DNA of 64,000 nucleotides from an uncultured Aquimarina sp. (GCA_947498935.1 CANMMM010000008.1:124001-188000); one strand, 5' to 3'; shown: positions 45,412-54,650, counted from the first letter of the stretch. Notes: generated from the sequence alone by a model not told the origin. Numbers and translations are program-made.

Positions 45412-46002
45412 ATGAAAAAACAATTATTTCTAATTTTATTAACTGTAAGTGTTATAGCTAAAGCCCAAGACAAGACTGACGCTAAAGAGACAAAAAATCA
45501 AAAACAAACTACTGAAGTATCTATAAAAAAGCGGCATAGCATTAGTGTAGATGTACTTGCAGGACTTATCTTCCCAGCTTTTAACCCAAGATATGAGTAT
45601 ATACTAAATAAATACAGTGCTATTGGTAGTGATCTAAATATTAATTTTGATAATGAAAATGGCTCAGAAATATTAGAAACATTTTCGATTTCTCCCTTTT
45701 ATCGCCAGTACTTTTTTTCTAAAGAAGATTATGGAGCTAAAGGTTTCTATGGTGAAGGTTTTGTAAAGTTCTACACCTATGAAGCTGATACCAGTTTCTT
45801 GTTCGACGATGCTGCAAATATAAATACAGAAGACTATTTTGAAACAGCGATAGGTATCGGTATAGGTTGGAAATGGGTAAGTAATTCTGGGTTCCTTATA
45901 GATATAAACGGAGGACTGGGTCGTAACCTTGGTTTTGCAGACGATCCTGATGAACGAGATTTTACTGGGAAATTTGGTGTAAATTTTGGATGGCAGTTTT
46001 AA
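45412..46002 (+). CDS. Predicted outer-membrane beta-barrel protein, family unknown
   Basis: The 196-residue protein starts at ATG 45412, which begins a clear signal peptide (LFLILLTVSVIAKAQ); an in-frame ATG at 45385 would add nine residues. The mature part alternates hydrophobic residues and ends in FGWQF with a terminal Phe, as in outer-membrane barrels (about eight strands). GFYGEGFVKFYTY and GIGIGWKWV look like strands. It has the general look of small OMPs of the OmpW/DUF3575 kind. It shares an upstream 40-bp sequence with the next gene. Confidence 0.75.
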   Translation: MKKQLFLILLTVSVIAKAQDKTDAKETKNQKQTTEVSIKKRHSISVDVLAGLIFPAFNPRYEYILNKYSAIGSDLNINFDNENGSEILETFSISPFYRQYFFSKEDYGAKGFYGEGFVKFYTYEADTSFLFDDAANINTEDYFETAIGIGIGWKWVSNSGFLIDINGGLGRNLGFADDPDERDFTGKFGVNFGWQF

Positions 46003-46082
46003 TTTTTTCCATTGCTTTCTATACGATTTATATGTTTGGAAAAAACTTAAATTTTGCATCTACCCCAAAAACTTATTCATAA

Positions 46083-46124
46083 ATAGGGGTAACATTTTGT
46101 TCTATTATGACACATATAGTAAAT
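46083..46124 (+). promoter_or_regulatory. Duplicated leader/promoter sequence, copy 2
   Basis: GGGGTAACATTTTGTTCT, then ATTATGACACATATAGTAAATG matches copy 1 at 45290-45329. It contains an ATG (46107) that opens an in-frame 12-codon extension, but the lipoprotein signal begins at ATG 46143. Confidence 0.6.
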
Positions 46125-46142
46125 GATATTACTAAACATAAG

Positions 46143-46787
46143 ATGAAAAAAAACATATTAATTATTTGTACTACTTTCTTATTATTTGGATGTGAAAAAT
46201 ATTGTGAGGACAAATGTAAGGGCTTTGACTTTGACTCACCAATGTTCCAATGGTATCTATTCCCTAAAGAGATTGATTCCATTAATTTTACTAATAGTAA
46301 TGATACAATTTCATTAATTAAAGAATCTTACTCTGTTTCTCAACCCAAAGTTATTGAATATGAATGTACACAAGCAGGACACTTTCTTTTTGGGAATCCT
46401 AATTTTAAAGAATGTCAAGAGAGTATCAATTCTAAATACTCTTTTAGTAACGAAAAGAGTAGCGATAAAATATATTGTTATATATATTATAGTACGACTG
46501 ATAAAACTCCTAGATTTAATATTGATTTTCAAAAAGGATTTAATCTAACTCTAGAGGACAGTACTGATTTATCAATTTCAAAAGCTTTTTACGATACAAA
46601 ATTAGTCGAAGAAATAGAAATAAATGGACAAAAACAAAAAGATGTACTAATTATATCTGCAAACGAACTAGCTATAGAAAATACTAAAGGTAGTATGATT
46701 ACAAAACTTTGGATTATAAAAGGAAAAGGGTTAGTTCAATTTAAAATTGATGATAATATCCCTTTAGTCCGTAAAAACATATTCTAA
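46143..46787 (+). CDS. Hypothetical lipoprotein
   Basis: From ATG 46143 the protein has 214 residues and a lipobox (TTFLLFGCEKYC). The next Cys residues (CEKYCEDKCKG) are clustered after the lipid anchor, and two more occur in ECTQAGHFLFGNPNFKECQ. No family recognised. Gene composition is more AT-rich than that of neighbouring genes. It shares the duplicated leader with the OMP-like gene 141 bp upstream; the two may work together in the envelope. Confidence 0.72.
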   Translation: MKKNILIICTTFLLFGCEKYCEDKCKGFDFDSPMFQWYLFPKEIDSINFTNSNDTISLIKESYSVSQPKVIEYECTQAGHFLFGNPNFKECQESINSKYSFSNEKSSDKIYCYIYYSTTDKTPRFNIDFQKGFNLTLEDSTDLSISKAFYDTKLVEEIEINGQKQKDVLIISANELAIENTKGSMITKLWIIKGKGLVQFKIDDNIPLVRKNIF

Positions 46788-46827
46788 TCGAATAAAGACC
46801 TATTTCTATACCGCTAACCATTTCCCC

Positions 46828-46914
46828 GCGTAAAGGATAGCAGCGGCATCCTTTTTTGTTTTTTTTCTAAACAAAAAAGATATAGCGGATAGCCTGACCC
46901 GCAGGGATACGCCC
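46828..46914 (-). repeat. Family A structured intergenic repeat, copy A6 (subtype II, diverged)
   Basis: The 87-bp copy is on the minus strand. Its ends have several substitutions (GGGCGTATCCCTGCGGGTCA and GCTATCCTTTACGC). The changes TCCCTGCGGG keep the CCC/GGG pairing, and the central TTTTTTG/CAAAAAA hairpin is intact. It begins 41 bp after the lipoprotein gene. Confidence 0.82.
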
Positions 46915-46944
46915 TCATGCTACTACTCTACGCACAAATTAATT

Positions 46945-47105
46945 GAAGTGGTTTAAACTTTTTTCAATTTGCTATAAAAACGATCTTTTGCACCCAAATT
47001 TTGTGATTTTTGAGTTCCGTAGCGCTGCTATGCAACAAAAAAATCACTTCATTTGGTCACAAAATCTTCGATTTTCGCTTAAATCAAGAAAGTTTAAACC
47101 ACTTC
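46945..47105. repeat. Family B inverted-repeat element, copy B5 (full length)
   Basis: The 161-bp copy begins GAAGTGGTTTAAACTTTTTT and ends AAAGTTTAAACCACTTC, giving 16-19 bp of near-perfect terminal inverted repeat. This is the best preserved copy. It lies 30 bp from A6 and 160 bp before the C39 exporter gene. Confidence 0.9.
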
Positions 47106-47264
47106 ATAGTACTAAAAACAACTTTTTAGAAAAAAAAGCATTTTTTTAGGTAACAAATCATAAGAAATAGACATTAGATATATAGAAGCTTATGCGATCA
47201 TGAGTGCAATACAAAAGATTTACTTTTCTTTGTAAAAGTGCAGATCTGATTAAATCTATTTTTA

Positions 47265-49466
47265 ATGTCTAAATTTCCTTTTTATAAACAAACTGAATCC
47301 AAAGATTGCGGGCCTACGTGTATTAAGATTATCGCTAAACATTATGGGCGTATCCTCAATACAGAAAAACTGCGTTTACTGAGCGAAACGACCCGAGAGG
47401 GAAGTACTTTATTAGGACTGAGTGAAGCGGTAGAAAGTATCGGTTTTAGATCTGTAGGTGTAAAAATAGCACTGAATCAGCTCAAAGAAGTTCCCCTACC
47501 CTGTATCGTACATTGGAATAAGGTACACTATGTGGTGGTATATGCTGTAAAAACGCGTAAAAAGGAAACTACGGTGTATGTATCGGACCCTGCACATGGG
47601 TTGATCTCTTATACCCAAGAGGAGTTTATCCGCGCATGGATCGGTAATAATGCCCATGCAGATACGGAAGAAGGGGTAGCACTGTTGGTAGAACCTACTC
47701 CTAATTTCTACAACGATGATCTGGAGGAGGCGCCACAGCAATTTGGTTTTCAGTTTATCTCTAAATACCTTTTTAAGTATAAGCGTTTTATCGTACAACT
47801 GATCCTAGGATTGATCGCTGGGAGTTTACTACAACTAATTGTCCCTTTTCTAACGCAGAGTATTGTAGATGTAGGGATTAAAAATAAGGATATCAACTTT
47901 GTATACTTAGTACTGATCGCTCAACTATCGCTATTTATAGGGCGTACGTTAATCAACGTGCTGCGAAGCTGGATTTTACTGCACTTGAGTACGCGGATTA
48001 ATATTTCGCTGATTTCTGACTTTTTTATCAAATTGATGAATCTACCGATTTCTTATTTTGATGTAAAAATGACGGGAGACCTGATGCAGCGGATCAATGA
48101 TCATAGAAGAATCGAACAGTTACTGACCATGTCATCCCTCAGTGTATTGTTTTCTATGGTAAATCTAGTGGTGTTTAGTATCGTACTGATTTACTACAAT
48201 TGGGTGATTTTTGGGATTTTTGCGATCGGAAGTATCATTTATTTTGCATGGATTTTGATCTTTTTTAAAAAACGTAAAAAATTAGATTACAAACGCTTTT
48301 CGCAAGTAAGTGAAGAACAGAGTAAAGTGATCGAACTGGTGAATGGCATGCAGGAAATTAAACTGCATAATGCCGAGAAAAGAAAGCGATGGAACTGGGA
48401 GTTTGTGCAAGCGAAATTATTTAAAATCTCTGTAGAAAATCTAGCACTGGAACAATACCAAAATGTAGGATCTTCGTTTATCAATGAGCTAAAGAACATC
48501 ATCATCACTGTAGTGGCTGCGATATTAGTTATCGACGGAAAAATTACCCTGGGAATGATGCTAGCAATTACTGCGATTGTCGGACAATTGAATGCTCCGA
48601 TTTCGCAACTCATCAATTTTCTAAGAGATGTCCAGGATGCGCAAATATCGCTAGAACGACTGGGAGAAATTCATCACAAAGAGAATGAAGAAGATGCATC
48701 GGAAGAACGTATCCAAGACATTCCTGAGGATGCGGGTTTTACACTACAGGATGTGAATTTTAGGTATACAGGAGCAGATAAAATGGTATTACAGCAGCTA
48801 TCGCTATCCATTCCTGCGCATAAAACGACCGCTATTGTAGGGACAAGTGGTAGTGGAAAGACAACGCTAATGAAACTCCTTTTAAAGTTTTATGATCCTA
48901 ATGAGGGGAGTATACATATTGGTGCGCATGATTTACTAAATATATCGCAGCGGGCTTGGAGAGAGCAGTTCGGAGTAGTGATGCAAGAAGGATACGTGTT
49001 TAATGATACGATCGCTAACAATATCGCTGTTGGAGATGAGTATGTGGATAAGAAAAAGCTAGCACATGCAGTGGATATTGCCAATATCAAGGAATTTATA
49101 GAATCCTTACCCCTATCCTACAATACCAAAATTGGTATGGAAGGTATGGGACTGAGTACTGGACAGAAACAACGTATGTTTATTGCACGAGCAGTGTATA
49201 AAAATCCTAAATTTTTATTTTTTGACGAGGCTACTTCTGCCCTAGATGCCAATAATGAAAAAGCAATCATGGAGAAACTAGATACGTTTTTAGAAGACAA
49301 AACTGTAGTGGTGATTGCGCATCGATTGAGTACTGTAAAAAATGCACACCAAATTGTAGTGCTAGATGAAGGCAAGGTGGCAGAAATAGGAAATCATAAA
49401 ACACTGATCCAACAAAAAGGGAAGTATTATCATCTGGTAAAAAACCAATTAGAACTGGGGAGTTAA
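47265..49466 (+). CDS. C39-peptidase-containing ABC exporter (PCAT, bacteriocin/peptide type)
   Basis: The 733-residue protein has three parts. The N-terminal C39 cysteine peptidase keeps a full triad: Cys15 in QTESKDCGPTC, His88 in HYVVVY and Asp108 in SDPAHG. Next is a six-helix ABC exporter membrane domain (about residues 165-450). Last is an ATPase with VGTSGSGKTT, signature LSTGQKQR and FFDEATSALD, followed by an intact H-loop (IAHRLST). The family removes double-glycine leaders and exports the peptide. Its HlyD partner follows after 23 bp. No candidate double-glycine precursor is encoded within the neighbouring gaps, so the substrate is elsewhere. Confidence 0.95.
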   Translation: MSKFPFYKQTESKDCGPTCIKIIAKHYGRILNTEKLRLLSETTREGSTLLGLSEAVESIGFRSVGVKIALNQLKEVPLPCIVHWNKVHYVVVYAVKTRKKETTVYVSDPAHGLISYTQEEFIRAWIGNNAHADTEEGVALLVEPTPNFYNDDLEEAPQQFGFQFISKYLFKYKRFIVQLILGLIAGSLLQLIVPFLTQSIVDVGIKNKDINFVYLVLIAQLSLFIGRTLINVLRSWILLHLSTRINISLISDFFIKLMNLPISYFDVKMTGDLMQRINDHRRIEQLLTMSSLSVLFSMVNLVVFSIVLIYYNWVIFGIFAIGSIIYFAWILIFFKKRKKLDYKRFSQVSEEQSKVIELVNGMQEIKLHNAEKRKRWNWEFVQAKLFKISVENLALEQYQNVGSSFINELKNIIITVVAAILVIDGKITLGMMLAITAIVGQLNAPISQLINFLRDVQDAQISLERLGEIHHKENEEDASEERIQDIPEDAGFTLQDVNFRYTGADKMVLQQLSLSIPAHKTTAIVGTSGSGKTTLMKLLLKFYDPNEGSIHIGAHDLLNISQRAWREQFGVVMQEGYVFNDTIANNIAVGDEYVDKKKLAHAVDIANIKEFIESLPLSYNTKIGMEGMGLSTGQKQRMFIARAVYKNPKFLFFDEATSALDANNEKAIMEKLDTFLEDKTVVVIAHRLSTVKNAHQIVVLDEGKVAEIGNHKTLIQQKGKYYHLVKNQLELGS

Positions 49467-49489
49467 ACTAGCTATTACAATTATTATAT

Positions 49490-50785
49490 ATGCCTACTGA
49501 TTTAGACGATATCACACTGAGAAGCGAAGAAGTACAGGAAATCCTTAGCCGCGTACCGCACTGGATGATCCGCTGGGGGAATCTATTATTACTTATTCTA
49601 GTACTATTGGTTCTATTCCTTTCATGGTTGATCAAATATCCTGATACCATCCCTGCTCCTGCTATCATTACTACACAATTACCACTACAAAAAGAATTGG
49701 CAAATGTGAGTGAAAAAATCCAAACTATTTTAGTGAAAGAAGGCGATACGGTGGCAGAAGGCACTCCGCTAGCTATCCTAAGAAATACGGCTAATTATGA
49801 GGATGTGTTTGTACTAAAAAGTATTGTGGATACACTGACTATTCATAACCAGTCGATTCACTTTCCGTTTAAAACATTACCGATGCTTTCGCTAGGCGAG
49901 ATACAGGCTGCGTATGCTACTTTCGAGAATAATTATATTGCGTATCGATTGAATAGACAATACCAACCTTTTAGTGAAGAAAGCTTGGCCAATCAAACCG
50001 CGATACAGGAATTGTATAGAAGACGCGAAGGATTGCGTAGACAGAAGGCTAGTGCTAAAAATGAATTAACTATCAAACAAAAGGATTTTGATCGTGTGCG
50101 ACAATTGTTTGAAAAAGGAGTGATTTCTGAACAAGCGTTTGAAAATAAAAAAATTGAATTCTTACAACTCTCCAATAGTTATAACTCTTATGACGCACAA
50201 TTATCGGAATATACAGAACAGATCGTCAATGCGCAAAAAAATGCAAAAGGGACTACCTATAATCAACAACGGGAAGAGGTACAACTCCGTACAAAAGTAA
50301 TTCAATCCTTTGACCAACTAAAGCGTAGTATCAGGGATTGGGAATTAAAGTACCTATTGCAATCCGAAATCGATGGGCGTGTTTCCTTTGGAAAATATCG
50401 CTATGTCAATGAAAATGTAACTGCTGGAGATGTGGTATTCACGATAATACCGATTGATACTTCTTCTTCATATGTAGCCAAGATCAAGGCACCGTCTCAA
50501 AATTCTGGAAAAATAAAACTGGGACAAAAAGCCATTATCAAATTAGAGAATTTTCCAGAGGATGAATTTGGGATGTTAGAAGGTACGGTTTCGTATATTG
50601 CAATGCTGCCAGATAGTGATGGGCTATATCTGATTGATATACGGCTACCCAAAACGCTGGTCACTACCTATGACAAAACCATTCCGTTTAAACAAGAAAT
50701 GAGAGGCCGTGTAGAGATCATTACAGAAGACTTACGACTCATAGAACGCTTTTTTTACCAATTTAGACATCTTATGGATCAATAA
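49490..50785 (+). CDS. HlyD-family periplasmic adaptor of the C39 exporter
   Basis: The 431-residue protein has one N-terminal membrane helix (LLLLILVLLVLFLSWLI), a split biotinyl-lipoyl domain (VKEGDTVAEGTPLAIL and SGKIKLGQKAIIKLENFP) and a long central coiled coil (about residues 165-270). It links the exporter to an outer-membrane TolC-like channel, which is not encoded nearby. It lies 23 bp after the exporter gene and is the last gene of the unit; a B fragment and A7 follow. Confidence 0.93.
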   Translation: MPTDLDDITLRSEEVQEILSRVPHWMIRWGNLLLLILVLLVLFLSWLIKYPDTIPAPAIITTQLPLQKELANVSEKIQTILVKEGDTVAEGTPLAILRNTANYEDVFVLKSIVDTLTIHNQSIHFPFKTLPMLSLGEIQAAYATFENNYIAYRLNRQYQPFSEESLANQTAIQELYRRREGLRRQKASAKNELTIKQKDFDRVRQLFEKGVISEQAFENKKIEFLQLSNSYNSYDAQLSEYTEQIVNAQKNAKGTTYNQQREEVQLRTKVIQSFDQLKRSIRDWELKYLLQSEIDGRVSFGKYRYVNENVTAGDVVFTIIPIDTSSSYVAKIKAPSQNSGKIKLGQKAIIKLENFPEDEFGMLEGTVSYIAMLPDSDGLYLIDIRLPKTLVTTYDKTIPFKQEMRGRVEIITEDLRLIERFFYQFRHLMDQ

Positions 50786-50812
50786 TATGCTTTTTTATGG
50801 AAGTGGTATCAT

Positions 50813-50863
50813 GAAGTGATGTTCACTTTTTACTAATTTGTTATAAATCTATTTTCTTATCTT
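50813..50863 (+). repeat. Family B fragment, copy B6 (left end only)
   Basis: GAAGTGATGTTCACTTTTTA and AATTTGTTATAAATCTATTTTCTT resemble the left quarter of family B. The fragment stops where A7 begins, as if A7 had replaced or truncated it. Similarity is partial. Confidence 0.5.
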
Positions 50864-50864
50864 A

Positions 50865-50953
50865 GGGCGTTCCCTAAGGGTCGGGCTTTCCGCTACAATT
50901 CCTCGCTACTCCTATGGTCGTAGCTGTGGGATTTTCACTGCAATCCCTAACGC
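50865..50953 (+). repeat. Family A structured intergenic repeat, copy A7 (subtype I, diverged)
   Basis: The 89-bp copy begins GGGCGTTCCCTAAGGGTCGG and ends CACTGCAATCCCTAACGC. The core CAATTCCTCGCTACTCC ... GGTCGTAGCTGTGGGATTTT shows changes relative to A1 and A5. It is 79 bp after the HlyD gene, between convergent genes. Confidence 0.83.
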
Positions 50954-51163
50954 AAATCAACAACACTTACTAACATAAGAAAGTAGGAATAAAAACGATA
51001 TTTTTTTCAAAGCAATTAGGCTTAAATTTTTCGACTACTATGTATTTTTTCACATGCGCTAGTGTATTCGTATGTATAGAAATACGATTTGTCTATTATG
51101 GTTTTTATAATGATTACCAAATTAGTAATCATCCTGTACACCACATCATTGCTTAACACTATT

Positions 51164-51739
51164 TTAAACCACTGTCGCCTTTTTAAATCGTATACGGATT
51201 ATGGGTAAGGCTACAATAGATAGTAATAACCATACCAATCCTACTGCCCAACACGTAAATTTAAGTACTGCAAATGTAGAATATGGAATGACAATTGAAG
51301 CTGCAAAATCTACAGGGTTTTCGATCATGATAAGAGATACTAGATTCTCTAAAACATCAAATATACCCGCTATAGGCAATGCAAAGGCTAATTGCTGCCC
51401 CCATGTATTAAAAACATGTGTTTTAGGATGTAAATTGGCGGTAAAACTCCATAATGTAAACCCTGCAAAGATGACTGTAGCGATAAAAAGAAAATCAATC
51501 AACTGAGTTTGTATATACAACTCGAAAGTTCCTTGATCAATCATATAAGCATACCACTCCTTCATTTTAGGAGCATTAAACGAAGTTTGCTGCTCGAAAT
51601 AAGAAACGGGGAATTGAGATTGCATATAACTCTTCTCTAGAAAATAGCTACTGATAAAATATAAACCTAAGGCTATAAAAGCGATACCGCCCTGTAATGA
51701 AAGTTTGGCGTTTCTAAATTGTTGTATCAAATATATCAT
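51164..51739 (-). CDS. Hypothetical integral membrane protein
   Basis: The 191-residue protein (ATG 51739; an in-frame TTG 33 bp upstream would add 11 residues) has about four membrane helices: GGIAFIALGLYFISSYF, FLFIATVIFAGFTLWSF, LAFALPIAGIFDVLENLV and VGLVWLLLSIVALPII. It has a sizeable outer loop after helix 1. No family recognised with confidence. It is 90 bp downstream of the Crp-like regulator and could be its target. Confidence 0.75.
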   Translation of the reverse strand: MIYLIQQFRNAKLSLQGGIAFIALGLYFISSYFLEKSYMQSQFPVSYFEQQTSFNAPKMKEWYAYMIDQGTFELYIQTQLIDFLFIATVIFAGFTLWSFTANLHPKTHVFNTWGQQLAFALPIAGIFDVLENLVSLIMIENPVDFAASIVIPYSTFAVLKFTCWAVGLVWLLLSIVALPIIRIRFKKATVV

Positions 51740-51829
51740 TTGTAAAAGATTAAACGATTCGTAATGATACAAAGTTGCTACGCTTATGTGTAGATTGCAT
51801 TCACTTATGTGAATAAATAGATCTCTGGT

Positions 51830-52393
51830 TTATTTTACTGCTCTAATTCTACTCAGTGATTGTGGTTTAATTCCTAGATAACTTGCTATATAGTATTGTG
51901 GAACACGCTGATGGATCGATGGCATATCCCGTAGGAGTATTTCATAGCGAGCTTTGGCATCTAAATGATTAAGATGCGTGACACGCTGCGTTGATTTTGT
52001 AAAATATGCTTCGGCTAGACTTGTTCTTATCGTTCCTACTTTGGGTAATTCTTTGCTAAGCGATTCCATTTTTTGTATATCTAATAACCAAACGGTAGCA
52101 GCTGTTAGTGCTCGAATATTCATATCCGATGGAAGTTGACCCAATAGACTCTTATAATACGTGACCCAATCATTCTCAAAGGCGAAATCACAAACTTTTT
52201 CATCACCATCTACTTGGTGATAATACATAAATACGCCTTTTTCTACAAAAATCACGTTTTTGCAATACTGCCCTTCTTTTAGGAAAAAGTCGTTCTTCTG
52301 ATAAGTTTTTGAAGAAAAACAGGTCAAAATTGACGCTACTTCTGTGGGTGTAAAATGAAAGTTTGAGGTGAGATAAGCTACTAAGTTATTCAA
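51830..52393 (-). CDS. Crp/Fnr-family transcriptional regulator
   Basis: The 187-residue protein has an N-terminal cyclic-nucleotide-binding-type beta roll (FFLKEGQYCKNVIFVEKGVF) and a C-terminal HTH (IASYLGIKPQSLSRIRAVK), the short Bacteroidota form. There is no FNR-like four-Cys iron-sulfur set. Start is TTG 52393, overlapping the preceding kinase gene's stop as TTGA, which implies translational coupling. It may be the output of that kinase or simply co-expressed with it. Confidence 0.9.
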   Translation of the reverse strand: MNNLVAYLTSNFHFTPTEVASILTCFSSKTYQKNDFFLKEGQYCKNVIFVEKGVFMYYHQVDGDEKVCDFAFENDWVTYYKSLLGQLPSDMNIRALTAATVWLLDIQKMESLSKELPKVGTIRTSLAEAYFTKSTQRVTHLNHLDAKARYEILLRDMPSIHQRVPQYYIASYLGIKPQSLSRIRAVK

Positions 52394-54399
52394 TTTGCAT
52401 ATTCATTTTTAGAGGAACAAGCTTTGGGCAATGATACGCAAAAGGTGCTTCCTTTACCTAATACACTATGTACTTGGATTGTACCCTGATTGAGTACAAT
52501 CAAATCTTTACATATTTTAAGTCCCAATCCTGTACCAAGTTCATTTTGTGTTCCTACGGTTGTAAATGTTTCTTCTTGGAATAGTTTACCGATCGTATCG
52601 GTAGACATTCCTACTCCTGTATCTACAAAACAAATTTCATAGCGGTTTCCTTTTTCTACAGCTTCTACCAATACAGAATCCCCTTCATTACAAAATTTAA
52701 TAGCATTGGCTAATAAATTTTGTGCAATGATACCTATCATGTCTTTATCTGCATACACATAGGTTATCGGTAATTTGTTAATCAATTGAATATTTTTTTT
52801 AGCTGCCTTGGATTGAAAGAATAAAAATTTCTCTTTGATCAATTCATTGACATCGAATACAGTTGGCTTTGCTTTTAGCACATTTAGCTGCGATTTAGAC
52901 CAATTCAGTAGATTGTTCAATAGTATAGAAGTCTGATGCGTATGGTCAGACAACAGTGGAATAATAGTAGTAAACTCTTCTGGACTCAACATATTATCTT
53001 TGATCAAATTCAAACTACTTTCTAAGCTAAAGATTTCATTCTTTAGATCATGAGAAATCATTGAAAATAACTTATTTTTAATTTGATTCGATTTATCTAA
53101 CTTAGTAATCAATGCTTTACGTTCTTTTCGATTTCTAACGATCAGTACTAAAAAAATCAGAATGGTTGCTAAGGTACCTAAGGTGATAAAAGTAGTTACT
53201 CTGTACTGATATAGCTTGCTTTTTATCGTTTCTTCTTTTTCTTTTTGCTCTTCTAATTTTTTTAGGTTCTCTAATTCTGCTGCAAAACGCGCTTCTACTT
53301 TAGCTATTTTATCAGTAGTAATTTCATTTTGCAATTCATCAGATAATCTTTGATATCTTTTTTGCCATGTAAATGCTGATTTTAGATCTCCTCTAGCAGA
53401 ATCTAGTTTAGCTGAAAATTCATAGTTATTCAGTATATGTTCTACGTTTTTCTTCCGCTGGAAAATGGTTCTTGTTTCCCTTAATAATGCTTCTGCTTTC
53501 TCATATTGTTTAAGATGCATGTATATCAACCCTTTTCGCTGTTTGAGTAACGAAGTCATAAAAGTGTACTTAGATATATCTGCATAATGAAGTGCTGTAT
53601 CACAGTACTTTTTAGCTGTTTCAAATTCTTTTTGATGAAACGTAATTCGTACCAAAATTGCATAGGAATGTGCTACAGTTTTAAAGATTTTTGCTTTTTT
53701 ATTCATCGCTAAAGCCTCTCGAATCTTTTGCTTAGCTATATCGGGTTGATTATCTTCTAAATAGGCTAGTCCTAAATTATTGATCGCAATACCAATACCT
53801 TTGGTCTTTTTGATTTTTTTTCTAAGCGCAATAGCCTTTATATATGATTCCTGAGATGCTTTAAAATCCTTAAGTCTAATATACAAATTCCCCAAATTAT
53901 TATAAACACCTGATACCCCTAAAGTATCATTTAACTGTTCATAATACAATTTTGATTCTAACAGATAATTAGCACTGCGTTCTGGCGATCCTTTCTTTTT
54001 TTCTAACATATGCTGAGCATTGCATACCTTTGCTAATTGACGCGCATCATTTATCTGCTTATAGAAGTTTTTTGCTTTTTCATAATATTGGAGAGGAATA
54101 ACTATAGGTGATCCTTTGGCTACTTCTATTTTAGCACGCTGTTTATTTACATATGCTAAGCCTCTAAAATAATCTAGTTCACGTGCACTTTCTTCAATTA
54201 GATTAGCATGATTGATAGCTTCTTTATATTTACCTTTCGCTACTAATTTTTTTAGCTCTACAAGTTCTTTGCGCAATTGTATGGTATCACTGATCGATGG
54301 ATCGCTAGAGAAGGCAGACCTAAGACCTATCCTATTGGCTACACAAGGCATAAAACCAAGTATAGCAAATATTAAAAAAGCAACTATTTTTCTCGTCAT
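52390..54399 (-). CDS. TPR-containing sensor histidine kinase
   Basis: The 669-residue protein has a signal sequence, a sensor region of about six tetratricopeptide repeats (residues about 50-370; SGVYNNLGNLYIRLKDF and IGIAINNLGLAYLEDNQ are clear repeats) and a coiled coil. One membrane helix (about 400-422, TLATILIFLVLIV) precedes HisKA with His450 in MISHDLKNEIF and a HATPase_c domain (AQNLLANAIKF, DTGVGM, GTGLGLKICKDLI). No receiver domain is fused and no response regulator is adjacent. Its stop overlaps the start of the Crp-like gene by 4 bp. Confidence 0.92.
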   Translation of the reverse strand: MTRKIVAFLIFAILGFMPCVANRIGLRSAFSSDPSISDTIQLRKELVELKKLVAKGKYKEAINHANLIEESARELDYFRGLAYVNKQRAKIEVAKGSPIVIPLQYYEKAKNFYKQINDARQLAKVCNAQHMLEKKKGSPERSANYLLESKLYYEQLNDTLGVSGVYNNLGNLYIRLKDFKASQESYIKAIALRKKIKKTKGIGIAINNLGLAYLEDNQPDIAKQKIREALAMNKKAKIFKTVAHSYAILVRITFHQKEFETAKKYCDTALHYADISKYTFMTSLLKQRKGLIYMHLKQYEKAEALLRETRTIFQRKKNVEHILNNYEFSAKLDSARGDLKSAFTWQKRYQRLSDELQNEITTDKIAKVEARFAAELENLKKLEEQKEKEETIKSKLYQYRVTTFITLGTLATILIFLVLIVRNRKERKALITKLDKSNQIKNKLFSMISHDLKNEIFSLESSLNLIKDNMLSPEEFTTIIPLLSDHTHQTSILLNNLLNWSKSQLNVLKAKPTVFDVNELIKEKFLFFQSKAAKKNIQLINKLPITYVYADKDMIGIIAQNLLANAIKFCNEGDSVLVEAVEKGNRYEICFVDTGVGMSTDTIGKLFQEETFTTVGTQNELGTGLGLKICKDLIVLNQGTIQVHSVLGKGSTFCVSLPKACSSKNEYAN

Positions 54400-54650
54400 T
54401 TAAGTAAGTAGTGTATAAGCTAAAAAAACATGTAAACACTTTCAAAATAAACAAAAATTCAAATCTTATGAAATTTTTAGTAATTTATTTCTTACAAGAT
54501 TAATTGCTATTTATTCTATCTAGATCGATCTCAATTTTTATTTTTAGTGTAAAATTCCCTTAAAAAGAAACCTTTTTTACAGTATATAAAAGTACGTTTT
54601 TTAGTTAAAACAATAGCTTTATAGCTATGCATACTTGTATATTTTATAAA

